DNA of 13,105 bases from NCBI GenBank assembly GCA_039199225.1, contig JBCCSZ010000227.1, forward strand, positions 1 to 13,105. The letters are read 5' to 3'. Both the position numbers and the translations under genes were made by a program. Source of the DNA: JBCCSZ01 sp039199225. GTDB taxonomy: Bacteria; Bacteroidota; Bacteroidia; Chitinophagales; Saprospiraceae. A model generated the notes under the pieces. The model was not told the DNA's origin, ran no database searches, and saw nothing but the letters and a program-made list of their open reading frames with translations. Shown here piece after piece: positions 6,601 to 13,105 of the stretch; position 1 is the stretch's first letter; every line of letters begins with the position of its first letter.

Positions 6601-9600
6601 GCGATGTAGTATTCCGGGTCTTGCCGGCCGATTTGCTGTAGCCACTTCAAAGCCTCCTCTTCGAGTTCTTTGAGGTTTTCTATGGCATCCAGGCGCTCTT
6701 CGATTTGTACCTTTTTAACCGCATCCAAGGTAGTTTGATACTCTTGCAGGAGGGCTTTTCGGACGGCAGATAACTTTTTCAACTGTGCTTTTAAATCCTG
6801 ATAGCGTTGCTGCTTGAGCTTTAGGGGCATGGCATTTTTCAAATAGCGGTCAATGTCCCCCAGATTTTGATTGCAGAAGTTGGACACTAAATGCTCCACC
6901 TCTCCCCACTGACTGGTGTCTGGCTCTTTTTTCAAAAAATCGTACAGCAAATAAAAATCACTGAGGTTGCTGATGAGTGCCTTGGCTTTTTGGTTGGCAT
7001 TGCTGCGGGGCCTGCTTTCTTGCTGCTTGGGATAAGTATTTTTCAACCAAATCAGCATCCACTCATAGGTGTGAAACAACTCGGTGAAGACCTTCTCACT
7101 GGAAAGCCCGCCGGTGGCCATGAGGATACTATTCAGGCTTGGAGGTTCTGTCTCTTCCACTTCTGCAAAGACATCCTCCGTGGTGCGAATCAAATAAAAG
7201 TACTTCCAATAAGAAAGGTGCTTTAGAAAAAGATTTTCCAGGGCCTCATAAGCGGCCGGGTGGTTGTTTTTTATATTGAAAGCTGTCTTACAGGCAATGT
7301 CGATGCGCTCGTAAAAGATGGAATTGTAATCAAAGGAAACTTTGACTGTTTCTTGTATGTCTCTCAAAGATTGCCGAACGGCTGCCATTTCTTCCTCGTT
7401 GTTGAATGCCGCCTTTCTGGCATCGGCTTCATCGCCTTCTTCCGGCTGGATGGCCTGCATTTTTTGGAAGCGAACCTTCAGAGGCTCTCCACCAAAGTAG
7501 AGGAAGATTAGGTATTTCGTCAGGCTGCTTTCATTTTCAAATAAGTCGCTGGCCATCAAAATGGTTTCGAACCATTCGGTCGCAGCAAAATCAATGTTTA
7601 TTTTATTTTTTTGTTTAAATGTTTGTTGTATTTCCAGAGAACAGAAGTATTCCAGGAAGCTTTCGTGCATGAATGAAATGGTGGTCACCCGCTCGCTCGC
7701 TTCTGCTTCTTCCTCCAATTCTTCTAGTGGAGGTGGCAGGTTTTCTTTGAGGACCAAATTATTGTAAAAGTCCTCCAACACCTTGCTGATTTCCGTTGGT
7801 ATATCGATGGTTTCATCCTCTAGCAAGCCGTTTTCTTGCATCTCTATTAAGTGCGCTTTGAAAAGCTCGACGACATTTTCTACCGGCGGATTGAAATTGT
7901 CGATGCGCATTTGATAGGCGAGTCTCGATAATAATTTTTCTTTAACCTGATACGGCAGACTACTGTCCGAAAATGCTTGCTTCCAGCTCAGGATGCGCGA
8001 GATGAAATTCCGAAACAAGCGCCCTCTGTTGGAAGGCAGCGTTTTGCTCTCCAAGTCGAAGGTAAAGATGATCATAAAAAGCGTCAATGGATTGTAAATC
8101 AGTGACTCTATCTTTTCATTCTTTTTGCTTTTGATCTCAGCCAGTATCTCTGTTTTGTATTGTGGCTGATAGGCGGCGATGTATTCCTCTACCTGCTCGT
8201 CCTGCAATTCCTTCAGCTCGAAATGTGGCAGGTTGTAGGCGTTGTAGAATTTGTACTTTCTGGCACTGAGGATAAAGGATATTTCCTCCTCCTTGCGCAA
8301 CAAAGACAAGATTTGCTTTCGCGCATTGTTTTGATAGGCCGGATTGATTTCATTGAAACCATCGATGAGCAACAGCAAGCGGCTTTTATCCAGGTAGGGA
8401 TCGTTCCACTTGGGAAATTCCTTTTGGATGAGCGACTCAATCGTATTTTTATCATTGAACTGATTGGCAACGACCAGGATCGGAATTTTTGCATCTTTTT
8501 CGCCCCGCCGAACTTCATCTGCACTTTGAAAGGCAATCTTTTTGACCGTCACCGTCTTACCAGAACCCGGCGCACCAGTGATGATAAAGCGATCGACTTT
8601 TTTGGCGATGTTGAGAATGTAATCCACCTTGGGGCCGGAGGTATCTTCGCTACTTTTCGAAGAATCGTCCGCCTCGGAATCCTTCGAATCGCTGCTGCGG
8701 TTGGCTTTACTGGGTCGGCTGGTATACTGACTGGGTTGCTCACTGGCCATGGTATCCAGTAAGAGCGCATTGGCTTGGCCCTCTCCCAAAAGATCGACAT
8801 AGACGCGATCCAAATGTGTATATTCCGAAATCGAAATGATGCGGTGCAAATAGTTTTGAAAGATGAAGCGATAGGGCGTCAGCCTGATTTTTTGCCAATC
8901 CCTCAACAGCTCATTTTTTCTTTTGCGCAGCTCCGCTTTTTCCCTACTGATATGCAGATTTTTGATCAAAGCCAAAACGGCATCGATCTTACTGAGGGAT
9001 AGTTTCGACAGGATGATGTCCCAGTTTTTGGCTTCTGTGTAATCGCTGGAAATCCAATCCATTAATTGCTCGACATCCAGGCTTTGCAGCAGCCTCCGCT
9101 TGCCTTCCAAGGTTTTTAGCTGGGGGAAGCTTTGCAGAAATCCAATGGAAGCATCCTTTGTTTTGGCGTAAAAATTCTGAATATTAATGGGCCGGGGACC
9201 TTCCTGCGCCGTCGAAACCGAGCGGTCGCTGATGGATTCCGGCGGTAGTTCTTCCAAATGCTGAAATGCCTTCTCCAATTCCAAAAAGCTGCTGTAGTAG
9301 CCCTTGATGACCTCCGAAGGCACAATAAATACCTTTTGGTCGGACGGACGGAAAGCATAAAAGCCGATGATGTTGCCCGTCCGGCAATTCAATATTGGAC
9401 TGCCAGCCAATTGCACCTCCCGAACCTTACTGGAAAACTTAAGCGTTTCAAACTTCAAGCTAAAATCCATCACCCGGCCCTGTAACCATGCCTTGCACGG
9501 AAACAACAAACCGCCCAAGTCTATGCCAGCAAACAACAACTCATCTTTTCGGCTGCGTTTTTCCAATGAGCTACCAATGGGGTAGGGCTGCACCCCAACA

Positions 9601-9896
9601 GGCAATTTCGACTTGTAATGACAGATGGCCATATTGCCCTCCGAAAATGGAACCCAGCGGGTCTTTAGCGGAATGGCTTGGTGTATTTTGGGCGCCCTGG
9701 ATCGCGCCGACTGGCCAACGAACTCAAAGGTGATGGCCTCTTGCGGAAAACTGTCCGTTTGTTGCTCTTCAATGGGCATGATGACCTGTGAGGCTGTCAG
9801 GATGTATCCCTTTTCGTTGATCAATAGCCCCATGCCTGCGGTATTGCCATCGGCATCCAAGATTCGGATCAGTCCTTTTTTCAGTTCATCAAGCAT
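3657..9896 (-). CDS. Giant pseudoprotease - NACHT STAND ATPase - CSD-like - TPR protein (2079 aa), putative immune sensor
   Basis: Order along the protein: a trypsin-like fold (about 1-200) with all three catalytic positions changed (Gln37 in GYILTASQV, Asn88 in EGNMAI, Ala164 in QLAGSP); a helical segment (245-375) that could be an effector-associated adaptor; a Ser/Asp/Lys-rich linker (384-422); a NACHT ATPase with Walker A GAPGSGKT (441-448), Walker B LLLLIDGFNE (Asp512, Glu516) and sensor-like FILSARKYKF; the post-NACHT helical motif FMHESFLEYF (742-751); helical repeats (about 790-1240); a beta-rich region (1250-1650) with a cold-shock-like motif GKDYFLHHS (1596-1604); TPR-like repeats (about 1660-2060); and a tail of 16 residues with 11 Lys/Arg (2064-2079). 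There is no signal peptide or TM, so it is cytoplasmic. The family's known role is ligand-triggered oligomerisation in bacterial NLR-like defence. The pseudoprotease-CSD combination is unfamiliar to me. It follows the TIR-STAND gene by 128 bp on the same strand. Confidence 0.92.
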   Translation of the reverse strand: MLDELKKGLIRILDADGNTAGMGLLINEKGYILTASQVIMPIEEQQTDSFPQEAITFEFVGQSARSRAPKIHQAIPLKTRWVPFSEGNMAICHYKSKLPVGVQPYPIGSSLEKRSRKDELLFAGIDLGGLLFPCKAWLQGRVMDFSLKFETLKFSSKVREVQLAGSPILNCRTGNIIGFYAFRPSDQKVFIVPSEVIKGYYSSFLELEKAFQHLEELPPESISDRSVSTAQEGPRPINIQNFYAKTKDASIGFLQSFPQLKTLEGKRRLLQSLDVEQLMDWISSDYTEAKNWDIILSKLSLSKIDAVLALIKNLHISREKAELRKRKNELLRDWQKIRLTPYRFIFQNYLHRIISISEYTHLDRVYVDLLGEGQANALLLDTMASEQPSQYTSRPSKANRSSDSKDSEADDSSKSSEDTSGPKVDYILNIAKKVDRFIITGAPGSGKTVTVKKIAFQSADEVRRGEKDAKIPILVVANQFNDKNTIESLIQKEFPKWNDPYLDKSRLLLLIDGFNEINPAYQNNARKQILSLLRKEEEISFILSARKYKFYNAYNLPHFELKELQDEQVEEYIAAYQPQYKTEILAEIKSKKNEKIESLIYNPLTLFMIIFTFDLESKTLPSNRGRLFRNFISRILSWKQAFSDSSLPYQVKEKLLSRLAYQMRIDNFNPPVENVVELFKAHLIEMQENGLLEDETIDIPTEISKVLEDFYNNLVLKENLPPPLEELEEEAEASERVTTISFMHESFLEYFCSLEIQQTFKQKNKINIDFAATEWFETILMASDLFENESSLTKYLIFLYFGGEPLKVRFQKMQAIQPEEGDEADARKAAFNNEEEMAAVRQSLRDIQETVKVSFDYNSIFYERIDIACKTAFNIKNNHPAAYEALENLFLKHLSYWKYFYLIRTTEDVFAEVEETEPPSLNSILMATGGLSSEKVFTELFHTYEWMLIWLKNTYPKQQESRPRSNANQKAKALISNLSDFYLLYDFLKKEPDTSQWGEVEHLVSNFCNQNLGDIDRYLKNAMPLKLKQQRYQDLKAQLKKLSAVRKALLQEYQTTLDAVKKVQIEERLDAIENLKELEEEALKWLQQIGRQDPEYYIANVDTGDERSIENFVNYIPTLSYNPKVQEKLLSILFKGGTKLELQLAIVKILIKNYYQTEEVLKFVTQNYEKLMELQDFSQLIQDHYLLTLPQDSLTPKLQKLFIPNSQDSLQNYLYSTSPQEQENKLLLVTDQEKYSLIRLKNRLPDKIIFTPSLDLKFKDELPFPKTGQLILGPDMSIQIPMIHAKLSKNKNDIHLYFRKSDFPVSESLPHNGMVEIVGYGQHEIKGKNKGKLRADLEDGTRVTGNCYSVYIKKKQIFPKEGTLRTTDGQAITFKQYIDPEKKSRYCIHLFSESHKTSKNTAESWGFEKDQEVILNQLKFVVTDVNTVDRRIRQYDIAPVHCISQEVVDPSKWYLPPQGLLHPDSIANDEHLIQEIRQHLEEEEVELLINELRIKYLFHEELQSVDYGITLKRVATANQNQVVYYSNGQLVETNLPAERLSEISENTIIVIDKGGVIHPVVPPREIARAGFEESFIDSIKYQDRELQYIFIFNPDGKDYFLHHSRITSFIPKRYDRVSFYPCQNYSSKYRNFPMARLIHKIEEGDETLRLESTKDQDAMIQKYASAIELYRNSSGIPDYEKNESIAALLEKIANCFFRLKEYRHSLDTCEEALYYNRRSVSAKMTMGNCFMEQNKFTKAIKTYKDIWVAKRKDMYYIDNLAFCHLAQGQSSDARYVYNNYFDSKDNEFDVKNIELLKNMVYSLIEIEKIYWAETELLRVPLEFKAAFCPLMVRVAKGLGRVNEKEKHERAFKLFEQIEEYSSDPIFKAEYAAFFNRRGDYDAAQSHFNKARSLTEEKEKIELIYLNSSGKYHDAWLLRKKRVRNKFESFQYANVLFGEGQYERAYQEVESAKNRFSDCPYYLPEFEGLQATILKRQMYKKRKREKVLDFRLHRRCLGHLEQAIEISATQERKMKHSLNKAFLLMETDMQQHYEEVDAILKEVRAFDLRFKNLMKAINLLHSGPIRTRKRGKRGGRRRKK

Positions 9897-9936
9897 AGGT
9901 TTAGCTATTTAGGGTATAAATTTATTTTACTCATTC

Positions 9937-9968
9937 AGAAATTTCTCTCTGTTTATTCAATGAATAAA
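9937..9968. promoter_or_regulatory. Two palindromes in the 128-bp spacer between the STAND genes
   Basis: The spacer 9897-10024 is AT-rich and contains two perfect dyads: AGAAATTTCT (9937-9946) and TTTATTCA-A-TGAATAAA (9952-9968, 8-bp arms with one central base). They sit 41-72 bases upstream of the giant gene's ATG. A one-base spacer makes the larger one a better protein-binding site than an RNA hairpin. No clear terminator and no consensus TAnnTTTG are seen, so the downstream gene may be read through from the TIR gene, have its own weak promoter, or both. Confidence 0.4.
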
Positions 9969-10024
9969 AAATAGAATCAGCGAATCATCTAGAAACATTC
10001 CATTGCCTATTTGAGCGCTGTCGG

Positions 10025-13000
10025 CTATTCTTCCTCTGTTTTATCGATGACGTACTCTCGCATGTTTTGAGCGATTCGAAAACCGTGTTTGAAGTCCCTG
10101 CTATTGGGTGAAAAACCGTAGCGTTTGTAGACCGTGCAGGCAATGTGGAAGCTGTCATAGGAGCCTCCCCGCAATACCTTGGATTTGGTGGTACTAGGGC
10201 CTTTGGGGTTTTTGATGGGGCTTCGCTTGTAATATTCCTTTTCGAATCCATCCCAGCACCACTCCCAAACATTGCCGCTCATATCGTATAGGCCAAGGCT
10301 GTTGGAATTTAGTTGCTTGGTGGGGTGGGTTCTGTTTTTAGCATTTACATCATACCAGGCTACCTTTGCAATGTCGGTATCACCGGCGTATAGGCTCGGT
10401 TCCAGCTCAAACTGCGTTCTGCCTCCGCGGGCGGCATACTCCCATTCGGCCTCCGTTGGTAATCGAAAGCCATTCGAATTCCAATCTGGTGTTCCTGTTA
10501 GGCAAGGTTGGTGGTGGCTTTGTTCGGCCAGGCGCTCTGCTTCCTCTTTTGTCAGCTGGAGGTTGTCGGGCAATTCGTCGTGAAAAACTGGCTCTGTATT
10601 GAATTGTTCGCTGAGCCAGTTGGCATAGAGCAGACAGTCGTACCAGCGCACATTGATGGCGGGGTTGCTGCCTTCGATGCCCCAACTGTGGGAGAATCCC
10701 TGGATGTCCCGACCGACCGATTTGCAGTACAGTCCAAATTGCCAAAAGGTGATGGGGCTGTTTGATATTCGAAAGGTACTCAATTGAACATTGTGGACCG
10801 GGCGCGACATGGTTTCTCCTTTGGTATGGCCCATTTCGAAAGCCCCGCCTTTCACCACGACCATCTGTGGGTAGTAACGCTGTTCCAGCTTTTCAAACTG
10901 TTGTTCGTCCAATTTGAAAAGGAGTTGTCGGATAAAGTTGCGGGTGATGCCTTCCTGCTGAACAGATTCGAGGTCGCTTTTGTATTTATGGGTTTTTCCC
11001 TGTAGCTCAACGATTTTTTGGCAAATGGCCAATGTGCCTTCAGATTGGCCGGATTCGTTGTAAAAGTAGGCCACCTCCATCAGGTAAGTGGCTAGCTGTT
11101 TGTTTTCATCGATGAGACTGCCGGCTGCCATCAGTTTTTTCAGCGCTCCTTCATACTGCAACTGCTTGATTTCTTCTATGGCCGCTTCTACAAATAGATT
11201 GACTGCTTGCTGTGTATTTTGTTGTAATTGCCTTTTTTGCTCTAGGTTTCGCGCTTCGCTGACCTCCAAGGCGGTCATTTCCTGCTCCGTTAGTAGACGC
11301 ATGCCCTTTATCCCCGTGCGAATGGTATCGATGTCTTTGGGACTGAAGTCGACATCTATGCCATCCTGAATGTCTTTTTGCTTGCTGTCGATGATGCGAA
11401 AAGCCCGCTGGCCGGGACGGTCCGAGTTGTTGAACAGTCGGATGATGAGGGGGGCAAAAGCGTCGTGTACCAGTCGCCAGGTTGTTTCGGTTGCCGTTTG
11501 ATGCATCAGCACTAGGTAGTGGTCAATCAGCATCTGGCAGAGTTTCTTTATGGGAGCTTTTTGGTCGTAGCGTTTTTGAATGGTCGCTAGGGTGTGTTCG
11601 CCAGCCGTGGCTTTTTCTGTGGTGAAAAAATGCAACAGATCCAACACCAAGCCGCTGTCGACCTCATTGGTGTAGTCCTTTTTTATGGAGGAAATTTGCT
11701 GCAAGAGAAATTCTTCTAGGCTGTTGTCCTTTATCTGTTCGTACAAGTCGAAAGTCAGGGTCGGGGTGATGTCTTTTCGAACTACATCCCACATCTTGCG
11801 AAGCTGTATTTGGAGCATTGGTCCCACATGCGATTTCTGTCCCTTGATGATGTCATCGCGGATTTTTTCGGGCAAGCCTTTTTCAAAGTTCAGCCCTCGG
11901 TAGACCTTTCTCAAGTGATCGTAGCGTGCTACGCCATTGATGGCTTCCAATATGCCGGCATCTTTTAACGGATTGAGTGGATGGGGCAGAAAGGAAATGT
12001 TTCGAGAGGAAAAAAGGCTTTGTAATTCCGACAAGAATTCCTTTCGGAAACTCAGCAAAATATGTGTATTGGGCTCCTGGTCCAGCAGCTTGATGATGTC
12101 TTCCAGGAGAATATCTGGCTCTTCATTTCCGAGGGACGGACAGATATTGGTATACATCTCTTCAACCTGATCCATCAAAATCAGGGTTGGAAGCGATGGG
12201 TCGCGTTCCTTGACCAGCAAATTTTTCAAGCCTTGTGGCAGGCCGATGGATGCCTTTCTTTTTTCGTAAAAAATATTCCAGTGGTCTTGCATCCTTGGCA
12301 GCAGACCTGCGAATAGGAGAGAGGACTTACCCACGCCTGAAGGACCAAAAAAGAGGGTCAATTGGCGTTCTGGGTTGGAAATGCTGTCGTGCAAGTCGAG
12401 AATTTCAGAGCTTCTGCCAAAAAACACTTTGGCTTCCTCTTCTCTGAAAGAAACGGGACCTACAAATGGATGATCGGGTGCTTTTTTGACCTTGGAGGAA
12501 AAGGGCAGCTCTTGGTCGATTTGAGAAATTTCCGGCGAATCATCTTCGGCTGCAGACTCCAAGACCCGCTCGTCCCATTTGATCAATTCCTTGACGCGCT
12601 CCAATAGCGGTTGAAAATCCTGTGTCCACTTATCGAATCGGAAGTCGAATTTCTGGAAATCGGCCATGTAGACGATGCTCTTGGGTAGGGCGCGCAGCGA
12701 GGGAAAGCGGACATTGTCGAGCAAGATCGGAATCATTTCCTTTTCCAATTCGAGTGCCAATTCAACCTCCTTGGTCACCCAATCGTGTTCTTGGCCGAGG
12801 CGACGATGCCCATCGGTATCTTGCGCAAATAGCCACTTGTGGCTGATGATGACCAGGATGAGGCTGGCCTCCCGAACGCCATTTTCGAGTTTTTTAGGCC
12901 ATTTTTCTCCGCTGTCGATATTGTCCAGGTCGAGAAAAACCATCTCTTTTTGCAAGTGTGCCTCCAACTCCAACTTCAGCATTCTGGCCAGTGCGCGTCC

Positions 13001-13039
13001 GTCTTCTCTACGGTAACTGATAAAAATCTCTTTGCCCAT
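10025..13039 (-). CDS. TIR - nSTAND1 ATPase - FGE-sulfatase/C-lectin-like protein (1004 aa), putative NADase immune effector
   Basis: The N-terminal TIR domain (about 1-150) begins EIFISYRREDG, has FLDLDNIDSGEKW, and carries the catalytic Glu candidate Glu91 in DWVTKEVELAL, so NAD+ cleavage is plausible. Next is an nSTAND1-type ATPase with its lead motif PFVGPVSF (191-198), FFGRSSEI (206-213), Walker A GPSGVGKS (232-239) and Walker B LILMDQVEE (Asp290), then a winged-helix mark LVHDAFAPL (His525). Residues about 585-710 are helical, coiled-coil or TPR-like. The C terminus (724-1000) is an FGE-sulfatase/C-type-lectin fold: VKGGAFEMG, GFRLPTEAEWEYAARGG (857-873), DMSGNVWEW (919-927), VLRGGSY (955-961), GFRI. 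Only one of the two catalytic FGE cysteines is kept (Cys968; Ser963 replaces the other), so ligand binding is more likely than oxidation. No signal peptide is present. It is the first gene of the STAND pair, and a weak AAAGG precedes the ATG. Confidence 0.94.
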   Translation of the reverse strand: MGKEIFISYRREDGRALARMLKLELEAHLQKEMVFLDLDNIDSGEKWPKKLENGVREASLILVIISHKWLFAQDTDGHRRLGQEHDWVTKEVELALELEKEMIPILLDNVRFPSLRALPKSIVYMADFQKFDFRFDKWTQDFQPLLERVKELIKWDERVLESAAEDDSPEISQIDQELPFSSKVKKAPDHPFVGPVSFREEEAKVFFGRSSEILDLHDSISNPERQLTLFFGPSGVGKSSLLFAGLLPRMQDHWNIFYEKRKASIGLPQGLKNLLVKERDPSLPTLILMDQVEEMYTNICPSLGNEEPDILLEDIIKLLDQEPNTHILLSFRKEFLSELQSLFSSRNISFLPHPLNPLKDAGILEAINGVARYDHLRKVYRGLNFEKGLPEKIRDDIIKGQKSHVGPMLQIQLRKMWDVVRKDITPTLTFDLYEQIKDNSLEEFLLQQISSIKKDYTNEVDSGLVLDLLHFFTTEKATAGEHTLATIQKRYDQKAPIKKLCQMLIDHYLVLMHQTATETTWRLVHDAFAPLIIRLFNNSDRPGQRAFRIIDSKQKDIQDGIDVDFSPKDIDTIRTGIKGMRLLTEQEMTALEVSEARNLEQKRQLQQNTQQAVNLFVEAAIEEIKQLQYEGALKKLMAAGSLIDENKQLATYLMEVAYFYNESGQSEGTLAICQKIVELQGKTHKYKSDLESVQQEGITRNFIRQLLFKLDEQQFEKLEQRYYPQMVVVKGGAFEMGHTKGETMSRPVHNVQLSTFRISNSPITFWQFGLYCKSVGRDIQGFSHSWGIEGSNPAINVRWYDCLLYANWLSEQFNTEPVFHDELPDNLQLTKEEAERLAEQSHHQPCLTGTPDWNSNGFRLPTEAEWEYAARGGRTQFELEPSLYAGDTDIAKVAWYDVNAKNRTHPTKQLNSNSLGLYDMSGNVWEWCWDGFEKEYYKRSPIKNPKGPSTTKSKVLRGGSYDSFHIACTVYKRYGFSPNSRDFKHGFRIAQNMREYVIDKTEEE

Positions 13040-13075
13040 GTACCTTTGCTCTATATTTGATCCGAGTGAATATAG
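13031..13075. promoter_or_regulatory. Start-proximal dyad and possible rightward Bacteroidota promoter
   Basis: CTATATT (13051-13057) and AATATAG (13069-13075) are inverted repeats with an 11-base spacer, located 12-36 bases upstream of the TIR gene ATG and so well placed for an operator or leader hairpin. On the plus strand TATATTTG (13052-13059) fits the Bacteroidota -7 consensus TAnnTTTG, with TTTG 17 bases before it (13031-13034). That would direct transcription rightward, out of the window, starting inside the TIR gene's first codons. No consensus promoter for the TIR gene itself is visible before the window ends at 13105. Confidence 0.35.
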
Positions 13076-13105
13076 ACTTTCTTTTGTTAATTTCCTACCA
13101 AATGA

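Noticed and set aside
8160..8762. 200-residue plus-strand open frame opposite the NACHT domain
   Set aside because: It is antisense to the highly characteristic Walker A and B coding sequence, which is the real reading. The shadow protein has no recognisable features.
10025..13039. TIR-STAND protein as a genuine formylglycine-generating enzyme or ergothioneine-type synthase
   Set aside because: One of the two catalytic cysteines is replaced, there is no DinB-like domain and no sulfatase neighbour, and the TIR-STAND context fits ligand sensing.
1..13105. Search for IS elements, integrases, tRNA-linked attachment sites, CRISPR repeats or a DGR reverse transcriptase
   Set aside because: No transposase, integrase or reverse transcriptase motifs, no regularly spaced direct repeats and no tRNA-like cloverleaf were seen, so horizontal transfer of the STAND pair cannot be shown from this window.

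Overview
The window looks like a chromosomal stretch of a Bacteroidota bacterium, most probably a Saprospiria-like (Lewinella/Haliscomenobacter-type) lineage. This is judged from the lack of Shine-Dalgarno sequences, the AT-rich spacers, the separate 7TM protein plus small LytS/NarX-like kinase, and the very large multidomain STAND proteins. The lineage is an inference from protein style, not from a marker gene. There is no rRNA, tRNA, CRISPR array, transposase or phage gene.

Left part (1-3655), signalling. A gene-free 307-bp end holds reiterated GTGTAAG-like motifs and a strong hairpin just after the histidine kinase stop. On the minus strand, a seven-helix membrane protein (1120-1764) overlaps by 22 bp a one-TM histidine kinase of the HisKA_3 type (308-1141). 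This suggests a split sensor in which the membrane protein senses and the kinase transmits. Upstream of that pair lies a 13-bp perfect stem-loop, then an unrecognised 290-residue protein (1889-2761, minus strand). A 240-bp divergent region with repeated CTATTTT half-sites separates it from a NarL/FixJ response regulator (3002-3655, plus strand), which is of the class that HisKA_3 kinases normally phosphorylate.

Right part (3657-13105), a two-gene STAND locus on the minus strand that resembles an immune or conflict system. The promoter-proximal gene (10025-13039, 1004 aa) is TIR - nSTAND1 ATPase - helical/TPR-like segment - FGE-sulfatase/C-type-lectin-like domain. After a 128-bp spacer containing two perfect palindromes comes a 2079-aa giant (3657-9896). 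Its order is an N-terminal trypsin-like fold with all three catalytic residues substituted, a helical segment, a Ser/Asp-rich linker, a NACHT ATPase with intact Walker A and B, a long helical region, a beta-rich region with at least one cold-shock-domain-like (OB fold) module, TPR-like repeats, and an extremely basic C-terminal tail. Its stop codon is one base from the stop of the convergent response regulator.

Working model (inference): the FGE/C-lectin domain and the C-terminal part of the giant recognise ligands, perhaps nucleic acid in the second case. The STAND ATPases oligomerise. The TIR domain supplies NAD+ cleavage, while the dead protease acts as a scaffold or decoy instead of an enzyme. 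The pseudoprotease-NACHT-CSD-TPR protein is the best candidate for something undescribed.
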